DNA from: Halodesulfovibrio sp.
GTDB lineage: Bacteria > Desulfobacterota > Desulfovibrionia > Desulfovibrionales > Desulfovibrionaceae
Direction: 5' to 3'
Length of the DNA: 64,000 nucleotides
NCBI RefSeq assembly: GCF_025210605.1
Contig: NZ_JAOARI010000028.1
Location: forward strand, 1 to 64,000
The position numbers and the translations under genes were made by a program. Numbering within the stretch: the stretch's first letter is position 1; each line of letters opens with the position of its first letter. Below, in pieces: positions 53,848 to 63,124 of the stretch. The notes beneath the pieces are model-generated. The model saw only the letters and a list, made by a program, of their open reading frames with translations, was not told the DNA's origin and did not search any database.

Positions 53848-54048
53848 ACAGAACAACTCCTTGCTTTCCCGAGCAGCATAGTACGGGAAAAAATTTAGTA
53901 AATCGACACATACCTGTTCTCTCAACCCAAGGCAACTACAGGAAATACCATCAGCATAAAAGCAGTTGTAAAAACACAGAGTGTTAGATACTATAACCTC
54001 GCTCAAAAGCAATTGAGTACAACGCTATCCGCGAGGAGTACCAAATTG

Positions 54049-54276
54049 ATGGCGAACATCCTACCATTCCCTGAAGAAACGCCGCTTGCCACACAGATTA
54101 AATCACTCGGCGACGACGAACTACTTGATTTCTGGGAAGAAACACAGTTTCTTGAACGCTTTCTGAAAGAAGGCACCCCTGTGCAGAATCAAAATTCAAT
54201 GCAATACGAGAAATTGATTCTACAGGAACTTCAGCTGAGATCTTGCAGACGGTGTGCCGCTACTGCTCAACTATAA
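54049..54276 (+). CDS. Small hypothetical protein (75 aa)
   Basis: A 75-residue acidic protein beginning MANILPFPEETPLA, with GAGGAG upstream of the start; the TTG one codon earlier is possible. It contains LLDFWEETQFLERFL and ends in a Cys pair (CRRC). No family recognised. It is divergent from cheW and ends at its own terminator, so it is likely real. Confidence 0.6.
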   Translation: MANILPFPEETPLATQIKSLGDDELLDFWEETQFLERFLKEGTPVQNQNSMQYEKLILQELQLRSCRRCAATAQL

Positions 54277-54290
54277 GATTTTTCCTAAAG

Positions 54291-54330
54291 AAAAACCCTG
54301 CCGTTGAATCCTCATCGGCAGGGTTTTTCT
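54291..54330. terminator. Bidirectional terminator between the 75-aa ORF and ugd
   Basis: AAAAACCCTGCCG pairs perfectly with CGGCAGGGTTTTT around a 12-base loop. Confidence 0.9.
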
Positions 54331-54378
54331 TTTCTTAAGGCTTTATCAGCGAGTGCTGCAACGCAGTACCGCTATTGC

Positions 54379-55713
54379 CTAATCTTCCTTGCGTCCGATG
54401 CAGAAGTACGCAAAGCCTTTTTCTGCCATTGCAGCAGCATTATACAGGTTACGTCCATCGAACAGGATTGGTGCAGTGAGCTGCTCTTTGACACGATCAA
54501 AGTCCGGTGTACGGAACTGATGCCATTCTGTAACAACCATCAGTGCCTGAGCACCATCAAGTGCTTCATACTGCTCATCTACAATTTCAACTAAGTCATT
54601 ATCTGCAAAACGCTCTTTTACTTTCTCACCTGCTACCGGATCAAAAGCACGAATACGCATACCTTTCGCAGTAAGCTCTTCAATAATAGTCAGCGCTGCT
54701 GCTTCGCGGGTATCGTCTGTGTTTGCTTTAAAAGCAATACCCCACAGTGCTAATGTTTTCCCTTCTACGCCACCCTGTGGCTCAAAGTACTCAACAAGAC
54801 GCTCTGCCATGCGCTTCTTCTGGCGTTTGTTCACGTTTTCTACAGCTTCAAGTAACTCAGGAGTGTATTCATACTGATGTGCTGTATGAATAAGTGCTTT
54901 CACATCCTTAGGGAAACAAGAACCGCCGTAGCCTACACCAGGGTAAATAAATTCGTACCCAATGCGGCTATCGGAACCGATACCTGTACGCACGTCACGT
55001 ACATCAGCACCCACGCGTTCACAAATATTAGCTACTTCGTTAATGAAGGAAATTTTCGTCGCCAGCATGCAGTTTGCTGCATACTTAGTCATTTCAGCGC
55101 TTCGGACACCCATAACAATTAGCTTTTCACGGCTACGGGCAAATGGTGCGTACAGTTCGCTCAGCGCTGCCGCAGCATTTTTGTCTTCAGTACCTACAAT
55201 AACGCGATCCGGCTTCATAAAGTCGTTAACCGCATCACCCTCTTTCAAGAATTCCGGGTTAGAAACAACTGTGAAGTCAATAGATTCGCCACGCTTATCA
55301 AGCTCTTCCTGAACAAGGGAAGTAACAAAATCCGCAGTACCCACTGGTACTGTAGACTTATCTACAATAATTTTAGGGGAAGTCATCGCCGCACCAATCT
55401 GGCGTGCAACCTGCTCTACATAGCAAAGGTCGCATGAACCATCATCACTGGACGGTGTTCCTACAGTGATAAATACAACATCGCATTTATCAATGCCTTC
55501 TTGCAGGCTTGTTGTAAAAGTAAGACGCTTTTCTGCGTAGTTGCGTTGTACAAGCTCTTCCAAGCCCGGTTCCCAAATATGAACCTTACCGTTAGAGAGC
55601 ATTTCAACTACGTCTGGGTTAACATCAACACACGTGATTGCGTTACCCATTTCTGCAAAACATGCAGCGCTTACCAAACCAACATAACCAGTACCAACAA
55701 TACAAACGTTCAT
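54379..55713 (-). CDS. ugd: UDP-glucose 6-dehydrogenase
   Basis: A 444-residue enzyme of the UDP-glucose/GDP-mannose dehydrogenase family. The ATG at 55713 (MNVCIVGTGYVGLV) follows GGAG. STVPVGT and NPEFLKEGDAVNDF come next. The catalytic Cys lies in GVGYGGSCFPKDVKAL. FKANTDDTREA marks the C-domain. It makes UDP-glucuronate with two NAD+, for envelope or capsule glycans. It stands alone. Confidence 0.94.
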   Translation of the reverse strand: MNVCIVGTGYVGLVSAACFAEMGNAITCVDVNPDVVEMLSNGKVHIWEPGLEELVQRNYAEKRLTFTTSLQEGIDKCDVVFITVGTPSSDDGSCDLCYVEQVARQIGAAMTSPKIIVDKSTVPVGTADFVTSLVQEELDKRGESIDFTVVSNPEFLKEGDAVNDFMKPDRVIVGTEDKNAAAALSELYAPFARSREKLIVMGVRSAEMTKYAANCMLATKISFINEVANICERVGADVRDVRTGIGSDSRIGYEFIYPGVGYGGSCFPKDVKALIHTAHQYEYTPELLEAVENVNKRQKKRMAERLVEYFEPQGGVEGKTLALWGIAFKANTDDTREAAALTIIEELTAKGMRIRAFDPVAGEKVKERFADNDLVEIVDEQYEALDGAQALMVVTEWHQFRTPDFDRVKEQLTAPILFDGRNLYNAAAMAEKGFAYFCIGRKED

Positions 55714-56264
55714 AAACGAACTCCAGTTCATCTCTATAGAGATGTCAGATTTCATGTAAAATATGGACACACTCTTTACTGAGTTGTACCTGAACAGTCA
55801 ATTATGTGAAAAACGACGAATGCGGCGCTTACAGTACCCTATATTATAGGATTCTGCCATGTGTTACCGGTTCGATTGCTCAAAAAAAATGTACATACTA
55901 TCAAGAGGCAAATTGCCACCTTTTAGAATTCCTTTTTCCTTCCGTTCAAGTCGATTGCAGTTTGTGCATGAAATTTATCGTAAAAGAGTGTATAAAACCT
56001 GTAGAGTCTGCAAAAACAATGTTTTCTTTGCGCAAGACTTTATATAAAGTGACAAGATACATCTGCGATTAAGGTGTGTTTCCAAATTATATGTGCAGAA
56101 ATGCTAGGCAGCTTTTTCATCTTACACGGCAGACACGAAAAATGTGCTGAAGGCGTACCAACGCTACGCCGAAACAGATTTTTTGTTACCACGTAAGGAG
56201 AAAAAGCGGACAGCCGCACAAGGTTACCATGTAAAAACACACCCTCGTTATATGAGGAGAAAAT
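55714..56264 (+). other. Intergenic region between ugd and pdxJ with repeated element B
   Basis: No credible gene is seen in these 551 bases. The repeated 33-base motif lies at 56086-56118 with a hairpin GGCGTA...TACGCC at 56152-56170. Confidence 0.5.
56086..56182 (+). repeat. Noncoding repeated element, copy B
   Basis: The core ATTATATGTGCAGAAATGCT, AGGCAGCTTTTTC matches copy A (9566) at 29 of 33 bases. Then CTTAC, GGCA, AAAAA and TGT blocks are shared with copy C. A hairpin GGCGTA/TACGCC follows, then CGAAACAGATTTTTT. It lies 147 bases before pdxJ. Confidence 0.6.
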
Positions 56265-56990
56265 ATGCCCGTTTTAGTAGTTAATGTTGACCATGTTGCA
56301 ACCCTTAGACAGCAACGATTAGGGATTGAACCAGAACCTGTTACAGCTGCACATTTTGCAGAACTTGCAGGCGCACGCGGTATTATAATGCACCTGCGCG
56401 AAGATCGCCGTCATATACAGGATCGAGATGTAGAACTTGTTTCCCGCTGCCTAAACACCCGTTTCCATTTTGAGATGGCAGCCACTGAAGAAATGAAAGA
56501 GATCGCACTTCGTCTGAATCCGTACATGGTATGTCTGGTTCCGGAAAAACGCGAAGAGCTTACCACAGAAGGTGGTCTCGTTGTTGCCGGACGTGAGAAA
56601 GAATTGCATGACTATCTTGCACCAATCCACGCTGCTGGCATTAAATCCAGCCTGTTCATTGAAGCAAGTGAAAAGCAGATTGACGCTGCGCATGCCTGCG
56701 GCGTTGAATACATTGAAATTCACACCGGTCACTTTGCAGATGCAAAAACTCCGGAGAAGATGCAGCTTGAACGCGATAAGATTATTAAAGGCGTAGCATA
56801 CGCAAAACGCCTTGGACTTAAAGTTAATCTCGGTCACGGACTAAACTACACCAACGTATATGAATTTGCGAATGTTCCGGGTATCTCAGAATATTCTATC
56901 GGACATTCCATTATTTCCCGCGCTGTTCTTGTCGGTATGGATCGCGCCGTACGTGAAATGAATGAAATTATAAGCACCTTTGCTGAATAA
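56265..56990 (+). CDS. pdxJ: Pyridoxine 5'-phosphate synthase
   Basis: A 241-residue TIM-barrel enzyme. [28 protein letters not shown]-type (here [14 protein letters not shown]), [15 protein letters not shown] and [10 protein letters not shown] are all PdxJ signatures. It condenses aminoacetone phosphate with deoxyxylulose phosphate, the last step of B6 synthesis by the DXP route. The start has GAGGAG. It heads the pdxJ-acpS-nnr-CBS-tsaE string. Confidence 0.97.
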   Translation: MPVLVVNVDHVATLRQQRLGIEPEPVTAAHFAELAGARGIIMHLREDRRHIQDRDVELVSRCLNTRFHFEMAATEEMKEIALRLNPYMVCLVPEKREELTTEGGLVVAGREKELHDYLAPIHAAGIKSSLFIEASEKQIDAAHACGVEYIEIHTGHFADAKTPEKMQLERDKIIKGVAYAKRLGLKVNLGHGLNYTNVYEFANVPGISEYSIGHSIISRAVLVGMDRAVREMNEIISTFAE

Positions 56991-57013
56991 CATATATATA
57001 GTGGAGCCATCAG

Positions 57014-57388
57014 GTGATTGTCGGACTTGGTATTGATACGACAGAACTCGATCGCATTGAAAAAGCACTTACGCGACATGGAGACCGATTTACATCACGT
57101 ATCCTGCATCCAAATGAATTAGCAAAACTTCCCAAGCACCCTGTAGCATATCTTGCAGCTCGTTTTGCCGCAAAAGAGGCAGCAGTAAAAGCGCTTGGGA
57201 CAGGCTTTACTCAAGGCATTCAATTTCAGGATATTGAAATCAACTCGGAGTCTTCCGGCAAACCTGTTCTCGTTTTACATAACAAAGCAGCAGAAGTTGC
57301 AGATACACTCTCCGCAACCAATTATCATGTCAGCTTAACGCATGGCAGAGATACAGCATCTGCTGTAGTTATCCTCGAGTCTTTATAG
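57014..57388 (+). CDS. acpS: Holo-[acyl-carrier-protein] synthase
   Basis: A 124-residue phosphopantetheinyl transferase with a GTG start at 57014 ([19 protein letters not shown]). [12 protein letters not shown] and [14 protein letters not shown] contain the Asp and Glu ligands for Mg2+. It activates acyl carrier protein with the coenzyme A arm. It follows pdxJ by 23 bases, a common bacterial pairing. Confidence 0.95.
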   Translation: MIVGLGIDTTELDRIEKALTRHGDRFTSRILHPNELAKLPKHPVAYLAARFAAKEAAVKALGTGFTQGIQFQDIEINSESSGKPVLVLHNKAAEVADTLSATNYHVSLTHGRDTASAVVILESL

Positions 57389-57414
57389 TTACCAACGCAG
57401 TTAGCGGAGGCTCA

Positions 57415-58980
57415 ATGGCTTACATTCCACTGCCCACACCGGCAGAAATGAACAGCTGGGATACTCAGGCAATTACGACCTTTGGTATCCGTGAAGAAAT
57501 TCTTATGGAAAACGCCAGTCGGGAAGCACTGCATGTGCTTCTCGATCTGACGGGTTCCGTCGCAGGCAAACGTATTCTTGCATTTATGGGAAGTGGAAAT
57601 AACGGTGGCGACGCTGCCGCTATTGCAAGGCACTTACATACCCTCGGTGCAAATGTTCTGTTGCTTCACACCAAGCAAGTACGAAAATATACCAAAACAA
57701 CTGGTTACCACTTCAAATTAGCCAGAAACATAGACACGCCGCACGCGCTGCTTACGCCACAAAATGCCGCACGCCTTTTGCAGCATGAACAGCCGGATAT
57801 CATTATTGACGGGCTCCTCGGTACTGGCATGCGCGGCACACTGTCCTCAGACAAATCAGTTCTCATCAACCAGCTTAATGCGCTGGGAGAAAAAGCTTTC
57901 GTTCTTGCTTTGGATATTCCTTCAGGACTACACGGCAGGCTAGGAACAGTTGACCCTATTGCAGTAAAAGCTGATGCTACTGTTACATTTGAAGCAGCCA
58001 AGTGTGGACTTGCCATGCCGGAAACCAAGCAATGGGTTGGCGATCTATACGTACGCCCCATCGGTATTCCTGCACAGGTACGGACATTCCATCCTGCGTC
58101 CAATGTAGGCATGACAGACAGCGTCCTCTCTTTTCGAAGACCATTATCTGAAACGATGCATAAAGGATCTGCTGGCAAAGTGCTCATTATCGGCGGGTCA
58201 AAAGGGCTTACCGGAGCACCGCACTTATCTGCCCTCGGAGCCATGCGCTCAGGTGCTGGCTACACTACAGTTGCATCTCCTGCCCTGCTCACACAAGAAA
58301 TTAAGGCGGGACAACCAGAAATTTTAACACTAGCCATCGGGACATCGGACGAATGGTCGACTCATGTTCCCGATGCAGTAAAAAAAGCCATAGAGGGTGC
58401 AGACAGCCTCATCATCGGTCCCGGCATGGGACGTTCCACCAATGCAGCTCACTTCTTAAAAGAGCTTATTGCACTGGATCGCCCACCGTCGGTTTTCGAT
58501 GCTGACGCTCTCTATCATCTTGCTGAACATGAAAATCTTCTACAATCATTGTCAGACAGAGATATCCTGACCCCGCATCCGGGGGAAATGGCTAGGCTCT
58601 GTCAAAAATCAATTACAGAAATACAGGCAGACAGACTTACTTCAGCCAGATTACTCGCTGATTCTTTCGCAGGTGCTGTTATACTTAAAGGAGCAGCAAG
58701 CTGCATAGTACAGCGTGGAAAACCGACCGTCATTTCTCCATTCTGCACACCTACTCTTGCCGTTGCGGGATCAGGAGATGTTTTATCGGGAATACTAGGA
58801 ACGCATCTTTCACACGATATTCCTACACTGGAAGCTGCCTGCCTTGGAGTCTATGAACACGGGCTTGCTGGTGAGTTTCTTGAAAAGCAATTTCCTCACC
58901 GAGGTAATTTACCACAAGAGATCGCGCATGCTTTGCCAAAAGCCGTAAGGGAGTACCTATGCTCACAGCCTTCGACCTGA
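57415..58980 (+). CDS. nnr: Bifunctional NAD(P)HX epimerase and dehydratase
   Basis: A 521-residue fusion that repairs hydrated NAD(P)H. The epimerase half (about 1-215; MENASREA, GSGNNGGDAAAIARHL, GLLGTG) is followed by the dehydratase half (GKVLIIGGSKGLTGAPHLSALGA, DADALYHL, LTPHPGEMARL, VAGSGDVLSGILG). The fused form is usual in bacteria. Its end overlaps the CBS gene by 22 bases. Confidence 0.95.
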   Translation: MAYIPLPTPAEMNSWDTQAITTFGIREEILMENASREALHVLLDLTGSVAGKRILAFMGSGNNGGDAAAIARHLHTLGANVLLLHTKQVRKYTKTTGYHFKLARNIDTPHALLTPQNAARLLQHEQPDIIIDGLLGTGMRGTLSSDKSVLINQLNALGEKAFVLALDIPSGLHGRLGTVDPIAVKADATVTFEAAKCGLAMPETKQWVGDLYVRPIGIPAQVRTFHPASNVGMTDSVLSFRRPLSETMHKGSAGKVLIIGGSKGLTGAPHLSALGAMRSGAGYTTVASPALLTQEIKAGQPEILTLAIGTSDEWSTHVPDAVKKAIEGADSLIIGPGMGRSTNAAHFLKELIALDRPPSVFDADALYHLAEHENLLQSLSDRDILTPHPGEMARLCQKSITEIQADRLTSARLLADSFAGAVILKGAASCIVQRGKPTVISPFCTPTLAVAGSGDVLSGILGTHLSHDIPTLEAACLGVYEHGLAGEFLEKQFPHRGNLPQEIAHALPKAVREYLCSQPST

Positions 58981-59426
58981 TGACAGAGAATCCACAAACA
59001 ATTGCTCCGGACGATGATGTTGTAACCGCAGCACGTATCATGCTCGACAAACGATACAATGGACTGCCAGTTGTTGAATCTGACGGAACACTTGTAGGCA
59101 TTCTTTGCCAGAGTGACCTCATCAATCAGCACAAGCGGCTTAACCTTCCTTCTTTTTTTACAGTTCTGGATGGAATTATTCCGTTGCGTTCCGGCTCCGA
59201 TATGGATGCTGAAATGAGAAAAATATCTGCCAGCAAGGTTGCAGAGGCTATGACGCCTGCTCCAACGTCCGTAACGGAAGAGACTCCTATTGACGAAATT
59301 GCGACTCTTATGGTGGATAACAAGTACCACTCGCTGCCAGTTGTCAAAAATGGCAAATTGGTAGGAATTGTAGGAAAAGAAGATATATTGCGAACACTCC
59401 TCCCCAAGGAAGAACCCAAAGAGTAA
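58959..59426 (+). CDS. Two-CBS-domain protein
   Basis: A 155-residue protein made of one pair of CBS domains: AFDLMTENPQTIAPDDDVV to LVGILCQSDLI, then VAEAMTPAPTSVTEETPI to LVGIVGKEDIL. Such pairs bind adenine nucleotides and act as energy sensors. It lies in the pdxJ operon, overlapping nnr, so the two are co-translated. No effector domain is attached; its partner is unknown. Confidence 0.88.
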   Translation: MLTAFDLMTENPQTIAPDDDVVTAARIMLDKRYNGLPVVESDGTLVGILCQSDLINQHKRLNLPSFFTVLDGIIPLRSGSDMDAEMRKISASKVAEAMTPAPTSVTEETPIDEIATLMVDNKYHSLPVVKNGKLVGIVGKEDILRTLLPKEEPKE

Positions 59427-59433
59427 CTAACCT

Positions 59434-59925
59434 GTGCTTCTTTATCTAAAAAACGCAGAAGAAACTGAACTTCTCGGAAAATATATTGCACAGGCTCTCG
59501 TTTCGACAGACCCTGTGCAAAATTTATTGTTTAAAGGTACACTTGGCTCTGGCAAGACAACCCTTGTCCGCTCGCTTGTACAGCACCTTCCCGGTGGTGA
59601 TGAAGCAGAGGTGAGCAGCCCTAGTTTTAACGTATACAACCTGTACCCGACCATCCCCGAAACCGCCCATTTTGACCTCTACAGGCTGGCTGGCGGAAGT
59701 GTTGATGAGTCCTTTCATGAACTGCTTGATGAAGAACAGACCCTTATGCTTGTTGAATGGGCTGAACACCTTCCTGAGCAAGATTACCCGAATGAATGGT
59801 TGCAATTCAGTTGGATTCCATGCGAAGAAGGACGACAAATTGACATTTTGGTAAAAGGGGCAGGAGCTACCCGTGTAATCGAGGCATTAAAACCACTTGT
59901 GACCTCGATGCAAGTAGCACCATAA
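59434..59925 (+). CDS. tsaE: tRNA threonylcarbamoyladenosine biosynthesis ATPase TsaE
   Basis: A 163-residue P-loop protein with a GTG start. Walker A GTLGSGKTTL lies at about 35-44; VSSPSFNVYN and HFDLYRL follow, then VEWAEHLPE. It partners TsaB and TsaD to make t6A37 in tRNAs for ANN codons. It is 7 bases after the CBS gene and ends the operon. Confidence 0.94.
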   Translation: MLLYLKNAEETELLGKYIAQALVSTDPVQNLLFKGTLGSGKTTLVRSLVQHLPGGDEAEVSSPSFNVYNLYPTIPETAHFDLYRLAGGSVDESFHELLDEEQTLMLVEWAEHLPEQDYPNEWLQFSWIPCEEGRQIDILVKGAGATRVIEALKPLVTSMQVAP

Positions 59926-59954
59926 TTATTTGAGTAGAAAAAGTGTGATTCTAA

Positions 59955-60050
59955 ATTGTCCATGCAACGGTGCTAAATAGCTTCAAACCTTACGGGCAAA
60001 AGTAAAAAACATGTCGAAATGTAGCAGTTCTACGTCGAAATAGTTTTTTT
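59955..60050 (+). repeat. Noncoding repeated element, copy C (diverged)
   Basis: ATTGTCCATGCAACGGTGCT then AAATAGC matches copies A and B at about two thirds of core positions. CTTACGGGCA and AAAAAACATGTCGAAA parallel copy B. A small hairpin GTAG-CAGTT-CTAC is flanked by direct repeats GTCGAAAT, then TAGTTTTTTT. It lies about 110 bases before lysC. Confidence 0.45.
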
Positions 60051-60160
60051 ACTGCTAACGCGTTAAGGTATAAAGACTGACAATAGTACAAGCGTGCAAT
60101 TCAGAAACACAACCTAATATCTACCCTTCTCATTTTCTTTCTAACGACAAAGGAATCAGT

Positions 60161-61375
60161 ATGCGTATTCTGGTTCAGAAGTTCGGCGGAACTTCGGTTG
60201 CCAACTTAGAGTGCATGAAAAAAGTACGTGAAAAAGTTCTTGCCGCTCGTGCCAAGGGATTTAAAGTAGTGGTTGTCCTCTCTGCAATGTCAGGAGAAAC
60301 AAACCGACTACTAGGACTTGCGAACGAATGGTCCCACTCCCCTGACCCGGCAGAAATTGATGTTCTCGTTTCAACTGGTGAACAAGTATCTGTAGCATTA
60401 TTTTCAATGCTTATGAACGACGCCGGTGTTAGAACCCGTTCCCTGCTTGGGTATCAGGTTCCTGTAAGCACAGACTGTGCACATGGTAATGCCCGTATTC
60501 TCGGAATTAATCAGGACAAACTCCAAGCCCTGCTTGATGAGCACGATGTTCTGGCTGTAGCAGGCTTCCAAGGCTGTACTGATGAATCCCGAGTGACAAC
60601 ACTGGGTCGTGGTGGTTCTGACACCTCTGCCGTAGCGTTTGCAGCGGCTCTTGGCTGCGAATGCGAAATCTACACAGACGTAGATGGCGTATATACAACC
60701 GACCCGAATATTGTGAGCACCGCTCGTAAAATGGACCGCGTTTCCTATGATGAGATGCTAGAAATGGCCTCAATGGGCGCCAAGGTATTGCAAATTCGTT
60801 CTGTAGAATTTGCTAAAAAGTACAAAGTACCCGTACTTGTCCGTTCAACATTTTCAGACGCCCCAGGCACGTTAGTAACTCAGGAGGATTCACGCATGGA
60901 AGCCGTTTTAGTTTCAGGTATCGCATATGACAAGGATCAGGCACGCGTGACATTGCGTGATGTTCCGGACGTGCCGGGTATCGCTTCCAACTTATTTGGT
61001 CCGCTTGCTGAAGGCGGCGTTGTTGTTGATATGATTGTACAGAACCCAAGCCGTGACAATAAAACAGATATGACTTTTACTGTTCCACGCGGGGATCTGG
61101 ACAAAACTCTTGAGCTGATGGCTGAAATTCAGAAAGAAACAAACGCAGCAGAAGTGTTACACGATTTACATGTTTGTAAAGTTTCTGCAATCGGCGTTGG
61201 TATGCGTAACCATTCCGGTGTTGCAGCACAGGCTTTTGATGCGTTGCGCAGAGAAAATATCAATATTCTTATGATTAGCACTTCAGAAATTAAAATTACC
61301 TGCCTTATTGAGGAGAAGTATACGGAGCTTGCAGTAAGAACACTGCACGATGCCTTCGGGCTCGGCAAAGAATAA
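60161..61375 (+). CDS. lysC: Aspartate kinase
   Basis: A 404-residue enzyme with MRILVQKFGGTSVANLE and TLGRGGSDTSAVAFAAALG in the kinase domain. Two ACT domains follow (VSGIAYDKDQARVTLRDVPD; VSAIGVGMRNHSGVAAQAF), the site of lysine and threonine feedback. It phosphorylates aspartate for Lys, Met, Thr and DAP synthesis. cimA starts 16 bases later. It has an AAAGGA start signal. Confidence 0.96.
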   Translation: MRILVQKFGGTSVANLECMKKVREKVLAARAKGFKVVVVLSAMSGETNRLLGLANEWSHSPDPAEIDVLVSTGEQVSVALFSMLMNDAGVRTRSLLGYQVPVSTDCAHGNARILGINQDKLQALLDEHDVLAVAGFQGCTDESRVTTLGRGGSDTSAVAFAAALGCECEIYTDVDGVYTTDPNIVSTARKMDRVSYDEMLEMASMGAKVLQIRSVEFAKKYKVPVLVRSTFSDAPGTLVTQEDSRMEAVLVSGIAYDKDQARVTLRDVPDVPGIASNLFGPLAEGGVVVDMIVQNPSRDNKTDMTFTVPRGDLDKTLELMAEIQKETNAAEVLHDLHVCKVSAIGVGMRNHSGVAAQAFDALRRENINILMISTSEIKITCLIEEKYTELAVRTLHDAFGLGKE

Positions 61376-61391
61376 CAAAGTTGAAAGGGCC

Positions 61392-63011
61392 ATGAAAAAA
61401 ATTCAGATCTACGACACAAGTTTGCGTGATGGAACTCAGTCCGAAGACATAAGTCTTACCACCGATGATAAGCTTAAGATTGCTCATAAGCTTGACGAAC
61501 TTGGTATTGACTTTATTGAAGGCGGCTGGCCGGGATCAAATCCAATTGATATGGCATTCTTTAATGATATTAAACGTACATCACTAAAGCATGCTAAAAT
61601 TGCTGCGTTCGGCAGTACCCATCATCCAAACTCTACAGCGGAAAACGATTCCAATTTACGTAACTTACTCAGTTCCGAAGCGGATGTATGTACTATTTTC
61701 GGGAAAACGTGGGATATTCACGCAACCGAAGCACTACGGATTCCGTTAGAGCAGAACCTGAAGATAATTCATGACTCTGTTGCGTTCCTTCGCTCTATGG
61801 GACGCCCTGTTGTTTTTGATGCTGAACACTTTTTTGACGGCTTCAAGGCAAATCAAGAATACGCCATTGCTGCTATTACTGCGGCACATGAAGCAGGAGC
61901 TCAGACTCTTAGTCTTTGTGACACCAACGGCGGCACATTGCCGCACGAAGTCTATCGCATAGTCAAAGCAGTTGCTAACGCTCTTCCAGAAGCCCGACTT
62001 GGTATTCATGCTCATAACGACTGTGAGGTCGCAGTGGCTAACTCCATTGCGGCTGTGCAAGCGGGTGCAACCCATATTCAAGGAACCATTAACGGCATCG
62101 GTGAACGATGCGGCAATGCAAACCTCTGTTCAATAATCCCTACCCTTGAGTTAAAATTCAACAACGAATACACGACACTGGGTAAGGAGCAATTGGCACT
62201 GTTAACAAGTACATCAGCCTTTGTAACAGACGTAGCCAACGTAATGCCATTTGACCGACAACCATTTGTCGGCAGATCTGCATTCGCACATAAGGGCGGT
62301 ATCCATGCAAGTGCAGTTAACCGAAACTCCACACTGTATGAACATATTGATCCAGAAGTTGTAGGCAACAGACAACGGGTACTGCTCACCGAGCTTGCCG
62401 GACGAGCTAATATCGTCAATATGGCAAAAAAATTCGGATTCCATCTGGATAAAGATGAGCCGGTTGTCAAAGGGCTGCTTAACGAACTGAAAAAACGTTC
62501 CAGCATGGGATATGACTACGCAGCAGCAGAGGCATCTGTTGAATTACTTCTGCTCAAAAAGCTTGGTCGCCGCGGAGTACGGGAGTTCTTTACTCTCAAC
62601 CAATTCCGTGTGCTGGAACTTAAAGAAGCGCAAGAAAAAGATCCTATTTCAGAAGCTTCTGTTATTGTAGAAGTTGAAGGTGTAACAGAACACACCGCTG
62701 CTACAGGTCGCGGTCCTGTTAACTCACTGGACAACGCCTTACGCAAAGCGCTTTGCAACTTCTATCCGCGACTTTCCGAAATGAAACTGCTCGACTTTAA
62801 AGTACGAGTCATGACAGCAGAATCACCGGAAGGCGGCGGTACAGCATCGTTTGTTCGAGTGTTAATTGAATCTGGCGATCATCTGTCACGCTGGGTGACT
62901 GTAGGAGTTTCCTACAACATCATAGAGGCTAGTTGGCAAGCAGTTGCAGATTCGATTACATACAAGCTTTATAAGGATGAATACGAACAACGAGCCCAGT
63001 TTGAAAGCTAA
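61392..63011 (+). CDS. cimA: Citramalate synthase
   Basis: A 539-residue DRE-TIM enzyme. The start at 61392 (MKKIQIYDTSLRDGTQSED) has GAAAGGG. GGWPGSNPIDMAFF, HAHNDCEVAVANS and GIGERCGNANL are in the barrel; the C-terminal LeuA regulatory domain follows (about 410-539). It joins pyruvate and acetyl-CoA to citramalate, giving the threonine-independent route to isoleucine. The sequence fits the CimA (type 2) rather than the isopropylmalate synthase branch. It is paired with lysC. Confidence 0.92.
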   Translation: MKKIQIYDTSLRDGTQSEDISLTTDDKLKIAHKLDELGIDFIEGGWPGSNPIDMAFFNDIKRTSLKHAKIAAFGSTHHPNSTAENDSNLRNLLSSEADVCTIFGKTWDIHATEALRIPLEQNLKIIHDSVAFLRSMGRPVVFDAEHFFDGFKANQEYAIAAITAAHEAGAQTLSLCDTNGGTLPHEVYRIVKAVANALPEARLGIHAHNDCEVAVANSIAAVQAGATHIQGTINGIGERCGNANLCSIIPTLELKFNNEYTTLGKEQLALLTSTSAFVTDVANVMPFDRQPFVGRSAFAHKGGIHASAVNRNSTLYEHIDPEVVGNRQRVLLTELAGRANIVNMAKKFGFHLDKDEPVVKGLLNELKKRSSMGYDYAAAEASVELLLLKKLGRRGVREFFTLNQFRVLELKEAQEKDPISEASVIVEVEGVTEHTAATGRGPVNSLDNALRKALCNFYPRLSEMKLLDFKVRVMTAESPEGGGTASFVRVLIESGDHLSRWVTVGVSYNIIEASWQAVADSITYKLYKDEYEQRAQFES

Positions 63012-63012
63012 T

Positions 63013-63048
63013 AAAAAAGACCAGATACAATGTATCTGGTCTTTTTTA
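63013..63048. terminator. Bidirectional terminator after cimA
   Basis: AAAAAAGACCAGATAC pairs perfectly with GTATCTGGTCTTTTTT around AAT. It may also serve the minus-strand receptor gene. Confidence 0.93.
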
Positions 63049-63124
63049 TTAGCTATGTAAAATCACAGTGCAATCTGTACACGACACTGATAACAGCATG
63101 AAGTGAAACAACCTTTTAGAAGTG

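Noticed and set aside
55806-56072. 88-codon frame between ugd and pdxJ
   Set aside because: No ribosome site, and the two overlapping frames there look random; no domain pattern.
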